From: DASUSF01 sp036375275
Lineage (GTDB): Bacteria > Pseudomonadota > Alphaproteobacteria > Geminicoccales > Geminicoccaceae
Reading direction: 5' to 3'
DNA: 18,564 nt
Assembly (NCBI GenBank): GCA_036375275.1
Contig: DASUSF010000257.1
Location: forward strand, 1-18,564
Positions within the stretch are counted from its first letter, which is position 1, and each line of letters opens with the position of its first letter. The position numbers and the translations under genes are program-made. Below the pieces are notes generated by a model, which saw nothing but the letters and a program-made list of their open reading frames with translations, made no database searches and was not told where the DNA came from. Below, piece after piece: positions 1 through 6,956 of the stretch.

Positions 1-255
1 GTGCCGCTGCAGGCGCTCCTCGAGGTTGGCCTCGGAGAACCGGGCGACCCCGATCACGCGCCGGTCAGGCGTCGCCCGCTTCGCCAGGCGGGCCAGCGTC
101 GGGCCCATCTTGCCGCCGACGCCGAGGATCAGGAGGTCGCCCTCCACCGTCTCCAGGTCCCGGGCCAGCGCCGCCGTCGGCGTGGTCATCAGGTCCTCGA
201 GCGCGGCCTCGTCCAGGATCCGCTCCGGCAGGGCAGCGTGGCTCAGGAACTCCAT
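1..255 (-). CDS. NAD(P)-dependent epimerase/dehydratase-like protein, N-terminal 85 residues (cut by window edge)
   Basis: The reading frame enters from the left edge, so only the N-terminus is present. An ATG at 255 follows a GGGAGGGGGA Shine-Dalgarno-like run. After about 40 residues comes a hydrophobic strand and a glycine-rich turn, LILGVGGKMGP (residues 42-52), typical of the dinucleotide-binding Rossmann fold of extended short-chain dehydrogenases and sugar epimerases. The following RRVIGVARFS (about 65-74) fits the second beta strand. The gene diverges from the amidase with about 138 bp between them. The substrate cannot be told, and the catalytic YxxxK motif would lie outside the window. 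The Rossmann assignment is fairly safe; the epimerase name is inference from that motif. Confidence 0.65.
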   Translation of the reverse strand, partial: MEFLSHAALPERILDEAALEDLMTTPTAALARDLETVEGDLLILGVGGKMGPTLARLAKRATPDRRVIGVARFSEANLEERLQRH

Positions 256-325
256 GCGCGCCTTCGTCCCCCTCCCGCGCCGGGTGTGATCGCGGCCGCG
301 GATGGGGCGTGCTAGCTTCTGGTGC

Positions 326-353
326 CGGCACGGTCAAGGGAGCGACCGTGCCG
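326..353. promoter_or_regulatory. Perfect inverted repeat between divergent genes, likely operator
   Basis: CGGCACGGTC (326-335) is matched exactly by GACCGTGCCG (344-353) across an 8 nt spacer. It ends 40 bp before the amidase ATG, in the only gap between the truncated epimerase-like gene and the amidase. A dyad of this size in this place suggests a regulator binding site, or a leader hairpin if transcription starts upstream of it. No regulator gene is adjacent within the window. Confidence 0.5.
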
Positions 354-393
354 AGGCGGCGCGTGGGGCGGCAGCACGGGAGGGGAGGCGCGG

Positions 394-1827
394 ATGGCGG
401 GCTTCGAGGGCTACGAGGATCACGACGGGCTGGCGCTCCGCGAGCTGATCCGGACGCGCGAGGTGACGCGCGAGGAGGTGCTGGAGGCGGCGATCGCCCG
501 GATCGAGGCGCGCAATCCGGCCGTCGGCGCGGTGATCACCCCGTTGTTCGACCAGGCGCGCCGGCAGCCGCCGGGGGACGGGCCGCTGGACGGCGTGCCG
601 TTCCTCCTCAAGGACCTCGGCGGTGCCCAGGCCGGCGTCCGCCTCACCGCCGGCTCCCGCTTCTTCGCGGACGCCGCGGCGCCCTACGACGCGGTGATCA
701 CCGAGCGCTACCGGGCGGCGGGGCTGGTCGTGCTCGGCCGGACCAACACCCCGGAGTTCGGCCTCGCCCCCACCACCGAGCCCGCCGCCTTCGGCCCCAC
801 CCGCAACCCCTGGGACCCGGGCCGGACCGCCGGCGGCTCGTCGGGCGGCAGCGCGGCCGCGGTCGCGGCCGGCATGGTGCCGCTCGCGCACGCCTCCGAC
901 GGCGGCGGCTCGATCCGGATCCCGGCGTCCGCCTCCGGCCTGTTCGGGCTCAAGCCGACCCGGGGCCGGAACAGCCTCGCCCCCTACGCCGGCGAGAGCA
1001 TCGCCGGCTGCTCGGTGGAGCACGTGGTCTCGCGGAGCGTCCGGGACAGCGCCGCCGCGCTCGATGCGACCGCCGGCCCGGCGCCGGGCGACCCGTACTT
1101 CGCGGCACCCCCCGCCCGCCCGTTCCTGGAGGAGGTCGGGGCGGCGCCCGGCCGGCTCCGGATCGCGTTCACCGCCCGGGCGTTCCGCGGCACGCCGGTG
1201 CACGAGGACTGCACCGGCGCGGTCCTGGATACGGCCAAGCTGCTCCTGGACCTCGGCCACCACGTGGAGGAGGCGGCGCCGACGTTCGATGCCGAGGCGC
1301 TGGATCTGATCTTCATGACCATCTTCGCGGTCGGTGCGACCGGCAACATCGAGCTGCGGGCGAGGCTCGCCGGCCGCGAGCTCGACCCGTCCGGCTTCGA
1401 GCCCCTGACCTGGAGGATGATCGAGCGAGCGCGCGAGGTGCGGGGCCCCGATTTCGTCGGCATGGTCAACCGCATGCACGCGATCGCGCGCCAGATCGCG
1501 CCCTTCTTCGAGACCTACGACGTGCTGCTCACGCCGTCGCTGGCCGAGCCGCCGGTGCCGCTCGGGACGATCGACATGGGCACTGACGACGTCGATGCCT
1601 ACAGCCACCTGATCTGGAGCTTCACGCCCTTCACCTATCCGTTCAACGTCACCGGCCAGCCGGCGATGTCGGTGCCGCTTTCCTGGAACGGCGCCGGGCT
1701 CCCGATCGGCAGCCACCTGGTCGGGCGCTACGGCGACGAGGCGACGCTCTTCCGCCTCGCCGCACAGCTCGAAGAGGCCCGGCCCTGGTTCGACCGGCGG
1801 CCGCCCGGCGTACCCGCCCGGGGCTGA
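394..1827 (+). CDS. Amidase-signature family hydrolase (NylA/GatA-like)
   Basis: A 477-residue member of the amidase signature family, which hydrolyses carboxamide bonds with a Ser-cisSer-Lys triad. All three parts are visible: Lys73 in PFLLKDLGG, the cis-Ser of TAGGSSGGSAAAVAAG (Ser149) and the nucleophile Ser173 in DGGGSIRIP. The triad spacing, the following GLKPTRGR and the C-terminal PFNVTGQPAMSVPL are very like 6-aminohexanoate-cyclic-dimer hydrolase (NylA) and its relatives, but many such proteins act on other amides, so the substrate is open. The ATG at 394 was chosen because a GGGAGGGGAGG run lies just upstream; the frame is open back to 322 but without a ribosome site. A periplasmic solute-binding gene follows after 69 bp on the same strand, suggesting uptake and hydrolysis of one compound (inference). 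Confidence 0.9.
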   Translation: MAGFEGYEDHDGLALRELIRTREVTREEVLEAAIARIEARNPAVGAVITPLFDQARRQPPGDGPLDGVPFLLKDLGGAQAGVRLTAGSRFFADAAAPYDAVITERYRAAGLVVLGRTNTPEFGLAPTTEPAAFGPTRNPWDPGRTAGGSSGGSAAAVAAGMVPLAHASDGGGSIRIPASASGLFGLKPTRGRNSLAPYAGESIAGCSVEHVVSRSVRDSAAALDATAGPAPGDPYFAAPPARPFLEEVGAAPGRLRIAFTARAFRGTPVHEDCTGAVLDTAKLLLDLGHHVEEAAPTFDAEALDLIFMTIFAVGATGNIELRARLAGRELDPSGFEPLTWRMIERAREVRGPDFVGMVNRMHAIARQIAPFFETYDVLLTPSLAEPPVPLGTIDMGTDDVDAYSHLIWSFTPFTYPFNVTGQPAMSVPLSWNGAGLPIGSHLVGRYGDEATLFRLAAQLEEARPWFDRRPPGVPARG

Positions 1828-1896
1828 GTTGACCCCGGCGCAGGGCCGACGCATCCTCGCCCGACGCAGCAATCAACGAGGCCAGGGAGGTCCTTC

Positions 1897-2913
1897 ATGC
1901 GGAACATCAGGATCGCCGCGCTCGGCGCGGTCATGGGCGCGCTCGCGGCCGGCGACGCGCTCGCCCAGGACTGGCAGCCGGACAAGCCGATCACGATCAT
2001 CGTGCCGTGGTCCGCCGGCGGCTCGACCGACCAGGTGACCCGGGTCGTCGCGGGCGAGCTCGAGGAGGCGCTCGGGGAGAGCGTGGTGATCGTCAACCAG
2101 CCGGGCGCGTCCGGCTCGGTCGGCACCAAGAACGCTTGGGAGGCCGAGCACGACGGCTACACCTGGGCGGCCGGCGCGGCCTCGGACCTCGGCACCTATC
2201 CCGTGCTCGGCATGCTCGACCAGACGCTCGGCGACTGGCGGCTCTACCTCGACGTCGCCAACGTCGCCGTGATCGGCGCCAACGCCGAGATGGCGTGGGA
2301 GGACTTCGGCGACTTCCTCGAGGACATGAAGGACCACGGCGCCGAGGTCGCGGTCGCGACCGCGGGGCTGAGCTCGGCCGGGCACAACGCCATGGAGGCG
2401 CTCGCCCAGGCGACCGGGGTCGAGTACAAGCACGTCACCTACGACGGCGGCAACCCGGCGGTGATCGCGACCGTCGCCGGCGAGACGCAGGTGACCACGC
2501 AGCTCGCCTCCGAGCAGGCCGAGATGATCCGGGCCGGGCGCATCAAGCCGCTCGCCGTGATCGGCAACGAGCCGCTCGAGCTCGCCGGCTACGGCACCAT
2601 CCCGCCGGTCAGCGACTGGGTCGAGGACGTCTCCTTCGCCACCAACTATTTCGGCATCTGGGCGCCGGCCGACGTCCCGGAGGAAGTGTTCGCGACCATG
2701 GACAAGGTCTGGGAGGAGACGATCGCGAACTCCGAGGCGCTGAAGACCTACGCCGCCGACCGCGGCGCCCTGTTCACGCCGATCTACGGCGAGGAGGCGC
2801 AGGAGAAGGCGATGGACATGGTCCGCCAGAACAGCTGGCTGCTGTACGAGGCCGGCAAGGCGGAGAACGACCCGAGCCAGTTCGGCATCGAGAAGCCCGA
2901 AGGGATGGAGTAG
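1897..2913 (+). CDS. Tripartite tricarboxylate transporter (TctC/Bug) substrate-binding protein
   Basis: A 338-residue periplasmic solute-binding protein of the Bug/TctC family. It has a signal peptide (RNIRIAALGAVMGALAAG, probable cleavage after ALA23), then the family strand ITIIVPWSAGGSTD (about 33-45) where most members have PxxPGGxxD, and the NQPGASG loop (67-73) that lines the ligand pocket. Family ligands are usually carboxylates bound through two carbonyl oxygens; the ligand here is unknown. AGGGAGG at 1884-1890 sets the start. No TctA or TctB membrane gene is in the window, so it is an orphan receptor, as is common in proteobacteria with expanded Bug families. Its position behind the amidase suggests a shared substrate or product. 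Confidence 0.88.
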   Translation: MRNIRIAALGAVMGALAAGDALAQDWQPDKPITIIVPWSAGGSTDQVTRVVAGELEEALGESVVIVNQPGASGSVGTKNAWEAEHDGYTWAAGAASDLGTYPVLGMLDQTLGDWRLYLDVANVAVIGANAEMAWEDFGDFLEDMKDHGAEVAVATAGLSSAGHNAMEALAQATGVEYKHVTYDGGNPAVIATVAGETQVTTQLASEQAEMIRAGRIKPLAVIGNEPLELAGYGTIPPVSDWVEDVSFATNYFGIWAPADVPEEVFATMDKVWEETIANSEALKTYAADRGALFTPIYGEEAQEKAMDMVRQNSWLLYEAGKAENDPSQFGIEKPEGME

Positions 2914-2976
2914 CAGCCCCGCCCTGGTCGACCCGGAGTCGCCCCTGGGCGGCTCGTTCGGGAAGATGCAGGGCGC

Positions 2977-3006
2977 TTGGTGGAGGGCGGCGCGTTGATC
3001 TACATT
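2977..3006 (+). promoter_or_regulatory. Candidate mazEF promoter
   Basis: TTGGTG (2977-2982) and TACATT (3001-3006) are separated by 18 bp and could serve as -35 and -10 boxes. The -10 lies in the centre of the perfect dyad at 2991-3019, so a bound antitoxin complex would block it. The match is by eye and the -35 is weak. Confidence 0.35.
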
Positions 3007-3019
3007 GTCGATCAACGCG
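2991..3019. promoter_or_regulatory. Perfect 10+10 bp inverted repeat upstream of mazE, likely autoregulatory operator
   Basis: CGCGTTGATC (2991-3000) and GATCAACGCG (3010-3019) are exact reverse complements around a 9 nt AT-richer spacer. The site ends 24 bp before the mazE ATG and spans the best -10 candidate. MazE-type antitoxins and their toxin complexes repress their own operons by binding such dyads, so autoregulation is the natural reading. Confidence 0.6.
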
Positions 3020-3043
3020 GGCCGGACTGGTAGGAGATGGCGG

Positions 3044-3280
3044 ATGCGGGCGCGGGTCTCGAGGTGGGGCAACAGCCTGGCCATACGACTGCCGCAAGCG
3101 GCGCTCAGCAGCCTGCACATCCACGAGGGTGAGCAGGTCGAGCTGGTCCTCCGTGACGACCGGCTGGAGATCCGCGCCGCACGGCCCCGCTACCGCCTGC
3201 AGGACCTCGTCGATCAGATCACGCCGGAGAACCAGCCGGACCCGCTCGACGTCGCTCCCGTGGGCGAGGAACTGCTTTGA
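3044..3280 (+). CDS. mazE: MazE/AbrB-fold antitoxin
   Basis: A 78-residue antitoxin. The N-terminal half is the swapped-hairpin AbrB DNA-binding fold: RVSRWGNSLAIRLPQ (4-18) is the family hallmark, followed by EGEQVELVLRDDRLEIR. The C-terminal tail (about 50-78) is acidic and probably disordered, as expected for the part that wraps around and blocks the MazF active site. The ATG at 3044 follows AGGAG (3032-3036) at good spacing; the frame extends upstream but through the operator dyad. It overlaps the toxin gene by 4 bp. Confidence 0.88.
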   Translation: MRARVSRWGNSLAIRLPQAALSSLHIHEGEQVELVLRDDRLEIRAARPRYRLQDLVDQITPENQPDPLDVAPVGEELL

Positions 3281-3618
3281 GCGAGGTCCCCGATGCAGGG
3301 GATCTGGTCTGGCTGAACTTCGACCCGCAGGCCGGCCATGAGCAGGCGGGACATCGGCCGGCCCTCGTCCTCAGCCCGCGCGTCTATCATGAGAAGACCG
3401 CCCTCGCGATCGTCTGCCCGATCACCTCGAACACGGCGCCCTATCCCTTCAAGGTGATGCTGCCGGCCGGCCTGCCGATCGCCGGCGCCGTGCTCGCCGA
3501 TCAGGTCAAATCGATCGACCGCGGCGCCCGCCGGCTTCGGATCGCGGGCGAGGGGCCCCGCGCGGTTCTCCTCGAGGTTCAGGCGCGGCTCGCGGCGCTG
3601 CTCATGATCGAGGCCTGA
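3277..3618 (+). CDS. mazF: MazF-type endoribonuclease toxin
   Basis: A 113-residue MazF/PemK-family toxin, an mRNA-cleaving endoribonuclease that is neutralised by MazE. GDLVWLNFDPQAGHEQAGHR (8-27) is the conserved first sheet and loop, and it runs on into PALVLSP. Arg27 and Thr50 (CPITSN) align with the E. coli MazF catalytic Arg29 and Thr52. The start is a TTG embedded in the mazE stop (TTGA), with GAGGA 6 nt upstream. This implies translational coupling and weaker toxin initiation, a usual way to keep antitoxin in excess. No ATG occurs early in the frame, which supports the TTG. The length is normal and the protein looks intact. Confidence 0.88.
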   Translation: MSEVPDAGDLVWLNFDPQAGHEQAGHRPALVLSPRVYHEKTALAIVCPITSNTAPYPFKVMLPAGLPIAGAVLADQVKSIDRGARRLRIAGEGPRAVLLEVQARLAALLMIEA

Positions 3619-3660
3619 TCCTGGACCCTCCGGCCCGTGCGGATGCTCGACCAGGACCCG

Positions 3661-3978
3661 TCAATGTTCTGCCTGCCACTCCGCGTGCCTGTCGCGCAGC
3701 CAGCCGGCGTCGGGCGTGGGCGTGCCGCTCGCGCCCGGGTCGGAGGGCGTTCCCGGCATGGTGTCGGCGTACTCCTCCGCCAGCCAGTCCCAGAAGCCCC
3801 GCCGGGCTGCGTAGGCGTCGTCGACGGTCGCCGACGCCGGCAGCTCGAGGAAGGGCCGCCAGGCGTCGCCGGGCACGTGCAGGCGCTGGGTCACGGTCCG
3901 GGCGTCCTCCACCCGGTGCACCTCGAGGACGAGCTCGTCCGGCCCCGCCCCCTCGACCTCGTGCAGCAGCTCCGCCAT
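3661..3978 (-). CDS. Hypothetical protein, 105 residues, downstream of the PhyH gene
   Basis: I do not recognise this protein. It starts with MAELLHEVEGAGPDELVLEV at 3978, preceded by GGGAGAAC, and ends convergently with mazF. It is rich in acidic and Trp residues (WRPFLELP, GFWDWLAEEY, WLRDRHAEWQ), has no signal peptide, Cys pairs or membrane segment, and its Pro/Gly-rich linker near 75-90 suggests a folded N-terminal part and a short C-terminal helix. It lies 29 bp behind the dioxygenase gene on the same strand, so the two are probably cotranscribed. Codon use matches the neighbours, and the encoded protein looks real rather than like an antisense frame. Confidence 0.6.
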   Translation of the reverse strand: MAELLHEVEGAGPDELVLEVHRVEDARTVTQRLHVPGDAWRPFLELPASATVDDAYAARRGFWDWLAEEYADTMPGTPSDPGASGTPTPDAGWLRDRHAEWQAEH

Positions 3979-4007
3979 CAGGGTTCTCCCGGCTGCCCGA
4001 CCGTCGC

Positions 4008-4811
4008 CTACTCCGCCGCCTGACGGTGCGCGGCGACCAGCTCGGCGAGGCAGTCGTCGGCCATCGGCTCGATCGGCGTGAAGTCGCGGTGCGCGATCCA
4101 CTCCGGCCGCTTGAACCGGGTGATGTGGTTCTCGACCGCGCAGAAGGTCACGTAGCTGATGGTCCGGTCGTAGGGGCTGATGTTGCCGGGCGAGGCGTGG
4201 GCGAGGCAGCCGTGGAACATCAGCACCGAGCCCGCCGGGCCCTTCGGCGCCACCAGCCCGAACTGGTCGGCGAGCTTCCTGACCGTGGCGTGGTCGAGGG
4301 TCCAGAGCGGATAGCTGGTCGTGCTGGTGTCGTGGCCCGCTTCCAGCACGCCCTTCTTGTGGCTCTCCGGGATGAACATCAGCGGCCCGTTGAACTCGGT
4401 CACCGGGTCGAGGAACACCGCGATGTTCATGGCCCTCGGCTCCGGCATGCCGTCGTCCCGGTGCCAGACCCCGAAGTCCTGGTGCCACTGCCACTGGTCG
4501 CCGTCGAAGGCGGCCTTGGCGTTGAGCTTGAACTGGTGGACGTAGAGCCTGTCGCCGAGGATCTGCTCGATCGGCCCGATCAGCCGCGGGTGGTGGGCGA
4601 GGCGGGCGAAGACTTCGTCGTACTTGTGCGCGGCGAAGGCGGTCCGGGCGGTCTTGCCGTCCTTCTCCCGCACCACCTCCTGGCGGTCCATGGCGTAGAT
4701 CCGGTGCGCCTCGTCCAGCATCAGCGCCGCCTCGTCCTCGCCGAACACCGCCGGCAGGAACAGCCAGCCCTGGTCGTGATACTGCTCGATCTGCGCGTCG
4801 CTGAGCCGCAT
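4008..4811 (-). CDS. Phytanoyl-CoA dioxygenase (PhyH) family protein, EctD-like
   Basis: A 267-residue Fe(II)/2-oxoglutarate-dependent oxygenase. The metal triad is visible: His110 and Asp112 in WQWHQDFG and His205 in HGCLAHASPGN. Arg216 (SPYDRTISY) is the likely 2-oxoglutarate-binding Arg. The segments DDGMPEPRAMNIAVFLD (119-135) and NGPLMFIPESHKKG, the VENHI segment and a final RPEWIA place it near the ectoine-hydroxylase branch of PhyH proteins, but it is not clearly EctD and no ect genes are present. The ATG at 4811 follows GGAGG; an open extension to 4907 lacks a ribosome site. The substrate is unknown; hydroxylation of a small polar metabolite is likely. Confidence 0.85.
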   Translation of the reverse strand: MRLSDAQIEQYHDQGWLFLPAVFGEDEAALMLDEAHRIYAMDRQEVVREKDGKTARTAFAAHKYDEVFARLAHHPRLIGPIEQILGDRLYVHQFKLNAKAAFDGDQWQWHQDFGVWHRDDGMPEPRAMNIAVFLDPVTEFNGPLMFIPESHKKGVLEAGHDTSTTSYPLWTLDHATVRKLADQFGLVAPKGPAGSVLMFHGCLAHASPGNISPYDRTISYVTFCAVENHITRFKRPEWIAHRDFTPIEPMADDCLAELVAAHRQAAE

Positions 4812-4860
4812 GGCCGTGCCTCCGGTTCGACGTTTGCGCGAGTATGACCGGAGCCCGCCC

Positions 4861-4889
4861 CGGCAGGCAATCGCCGCCGTCGCCTGCCG
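4861..4889. promoter_or_regulatory. Inverted repeat overlapping candidate PhyH promoter
   Basis: CGGCAGGC (4861-4868) and GCCTGCCG (4882-4889) are exact reverse complements with a 13 nt spacer. On the minus strand a possible -35 (TTGCCT, from 4870 to 4865) falls inside one arm. A possible -10 (CATACT) lies 18 bp downstream and leads to the PhyH gene. The dyad sits between PhyH and the divergent DUF1326 gene, so it could control one or both. The assignment is by eye. Confidence 0.4.
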
Positions 4890-5018
4890 CGCCTGAAGCG
4901 CCTGCACAAGCGCGCCTGGCTCTGCCGGGTTCGGTCACCGCCGTCCGCGGCCGGCCTTCAACACCGGGCCGGTCTGGACTATCGTGAGCGGATTGCCGAC
5001 CAGCCGGGGGAGGGGCAG

Positions 5019-5621
5019 ATGACGTGGCAGATCGCGGGGAAGAGCACCGAGCTCTGCAGCTGCAAGATGATGTGCCCGTGCTGGCTGGGTCCGGACGGCG
5101 AGCCGGACCAAGAGTGGTGTTCGGGTGCATTCGGCTTCGATATCGAGCAGGGCGAGTCCGACGGCGTCGACCTGAGCGGCACGCGCGTCGCTCTTGCAGC
5201 CGATTGGCCGGGCAACTTCTTCCACGGCCAGGGGACGGGAAAGCTCTACCTGGATGCGGGCGCCAGCGAGGAGCAGCGTCGGGAGCTGGAAGCGATCTTC
5301 AGCGGCAAGAAGGGTGGCATGTTCGAGGCGGTGTTCGGCGGGGTGATCTCCAGCTGGCTGCCTGCGCGGGTGACCAATGTCGATATCAAGTGGGACGAGG
5401 CGCCCTCTGTCACGGTAGGAGACGTCGCGTCGGCAACGCTCACGCCGCTCGAAGACGGGGCCGGGAATGAAACGCGGATGGCGGGTGCCGTCGCGCAGGC
5501 TGCCCTGCAAATCGACGGAATGCAGCTGGCGAACGCCAGGGGCAGCCGCTGGACAGATCCGGACCTGCGCTCCTGGGAAGGGGATTCGGGCACGCTCCAT
5601 CGCTTCCGGTGGAGCGGTTAG
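5019..5621 (+). CDS. DUF1326 domain protein
   Basis: A 200-residue protein with the DUF1326 signature at its start: MTWQIAGKSTELCSCKMMCP followed by CW, a cluster of four cysteines (13, 15, 19, 21) with a fifth at 34. The middle has the family's GTGKLYLD and an EEQRRELEAIFSGKKGG-like segment (about 87-104). The function of the family is not established; the Cys cluster suggests metal or redox chemistry. DUF1326 genes often sit next to a DUF2182 membrane gene, but none is present here. GGGAGGGG before the ATG supports the start. It diverges from PhyH across about 207 bp and ends convergently with mbfA. Confidence 0.85.
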   Translation: MTWQIAGKSTELCSCKMMCPCWLGPDGEPDQEWCSGAFGFDIEQGESDGVDLSGTRVALAADWPGNFFHGQGTGKLYLDAGASEEQRRELEAIFSGKKGGMFEAVFGGVISSWLPARVTNVDIKWDEAPSVTVGDVASATLTPLEDGAGNETRMAGAVAQAALQIDGMQLANARGSRWTDPDLRSWEGDSGTLHRFRWSG

Positions 5622-5793
5622 GGCGATCGCTCACGCCCTCTCGAGTGGCCGGACAGGGCTGAGCGCGCGAGGTCGAGAGTGCGGTGGGACGCTTGACGGC
5701 CGGTGACTCGCTCGCCGCCGGACCACGGACGCCGGACAGCCGACCATCGACGCGACGATAGCTGGCCATGGTCGTGCAACGGTCGGTGGCGGA

Positions 5794-6783
5794 TCACCCG
5801 CTGCCGATCAGGATGCCGGCGGCGAGGACCAGGCCGCCGCCGAGCACGACCTGGAAGGCGGCGCGCCAGAACGGCGTCTCCATGTAGCGGTTCTGGATCC
5901 AGGCGATCGCCCAGAGCTCGAAGAACACCAGGATCACCGCGATCGTGGTCGCGGTCCAGAACTCGGGGATCAGGTAGGGAAGGGCGTGGCCGAGCCCGCC
6001 GATCGTGGTCATGACCCCGCAGGCGAAGCCGCGCTTGACCGGCGAGCCGCGCCCGGAGAGCTGGCCGTCGTCGGAGACCGCCTCGGTGAACCCCATCGAG
6101 ATGCCGGCGCCGATCGAGGCGGCGAGCCCGACCAGGAAGGTCGGCCAGGTCTCGCCGGTGGCGAAGGCGGCGGCGAAGATCGGGGCGAGGGTCGAGACCG
6201 AGCCGTCCATCAGCCCGGCGAGCCCCGGCTGGATCCAGGTGAGCAGCATCTGCCGCTGCGCGTCCTGCGCCTCCACCGCCTTGATGTCCTCGTCGAGGTG
6301 GCTCCGCTCCAGCTCGCCGAAGGTCTCGACGTGGCCGCTCTCCGCCATCGCGAGGTCGCCGAGCAGCTTCCGGGTCTCGGCGTCGGTCGAGCGGGCGGCG
6401 GCGCGCTCGTAGAACCGCCCGGCGACCGTCTCCATGGCACGCGCCTCGGCGCGGATCTTCTCCGGGCTCATGCTCTTGACCAGCCAGACGGGCTTCCGGT
6501 CGTAGAAGTCGGCGACGTGCTCGCGCCGGATCAGCGGGACGGTGTCGCCGAAGCGGCGCTGGTGCAGCTCGAACAGGCGGCGGCGGTGCTGGTCCTCCTC
6601 CTCGGCCATGCCGGTGAGCACCTTCGCCGACTGCGGGAAGGCCTCGCGCAGATGCTCGGCGTAGGTGCGGTAGATCCGGGCGTCGTCCTCCTCGGCCGAG
6701 ATCGCGAGCGCCAGGACCTCCTGCTCGCTCAGCTCCTCGAACCTCGCCCTGCCGGCCAGCTTGGAGCGAACCCAGGTCAACAT
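5794..6783 (-). CDS. mbfA: MbfA-type rubrerythrin-VIT fusion, probable iron exporter
   Basis: A 329-residue fusion. Residues about 18-165 form a ferritin-like di-iron domain with candidate ligands Glu31/32, Glu63 and His66 (EEEDQH), Glu118 and Glu148/His151 (MAESGHVE). Residues about 180-329 form a VIT1/CCC1-like membrane domain with the hallmark GLMDGSVSTLAP (190-201) and several hydrophobic helices, the last reaching the C-terminus. Related MbfA proteins of rhizobia and Agrobacterium export iron or protect against iron and peroxide stress from the inner membrane. The ATG at 6783 was chosen over a GTG at 6804 because GGGAGA lies just upstream of it. I saw no Irr-type box in the 173 bp divergent gap. 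Confidence 0.9.
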   Translation of the reverse strand: MLTWVRSKLAGRARFEELSEQEVLALAISAEEDDARIYRTYAEHLREAFPQSAKVLTGMAEEEDQHRRRLFELHQRRFGDTVPLIRREHVADFYDRKPVWLVKSMSPEKIRAEARAMETVAGRFYERAAARSTDAETRKLLGDLAMAESGHVETFGELERSHLDEDIKAVEAQDAQRQMLLTWIQPGLAGLMDGSVSTLAPIFAAAFATGETWPTFLVGLAASIGAGISMGFTEAVSDDGQLSGRGSPVKRGFACGVMTTIGGLGHALPYLIPEFWTATTIAVILVFFELWAIAWIQNRYMETPFWRAAFQVVLGGGLVLAAGILIGSG

Positions 6784-6956
6784 GGTCAGCGGTCTCCCGA
6801 GCACGAGGCGTGTCCGGCCCCGTTTCTGCGCGAGCGGCGGCCCGGCGCCAACCCCCTGCCGGGGCCCGGCGTCATCGCGCGGCGCTCGGCCGCACGAGAG
6901 CCATGGCCGAACCCCGTCTCGGCAGGGTATTCCTGGCGCGGACGAGGGGGACGAGC

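Noticed and set aside
1818..1838. CCGGGG/CCCCGG hairpin at the amidase stop as a terminator
   Set aside because: Six GC pairs, no T-tract, and the next gene starts soon after on the same strand.
334..3120. Long open minus-strand frames opposite the amidase and the solute-binding gene
   Set aside because: Their translations are Arg/Ala/Gly-rich without motifs, and the plus strand carries recognisable genes; long antisense frames are expected at this GC content.
5742..5773. GACCAT/ATGGTC repeat after mbfA as a terminator
   Set aside because: Only 6 bp arms with a 20 nt loop and no T-tract; the convergent gap 5622-5793 otherwise shows nothing I can support.
6784..6956. Irr-type iron control element upstream of mbfA
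   Set aside because: MbfA genes are often Irr-controlled, but no AT-rich ICE-like dyad is visible in this GC-rich gap.
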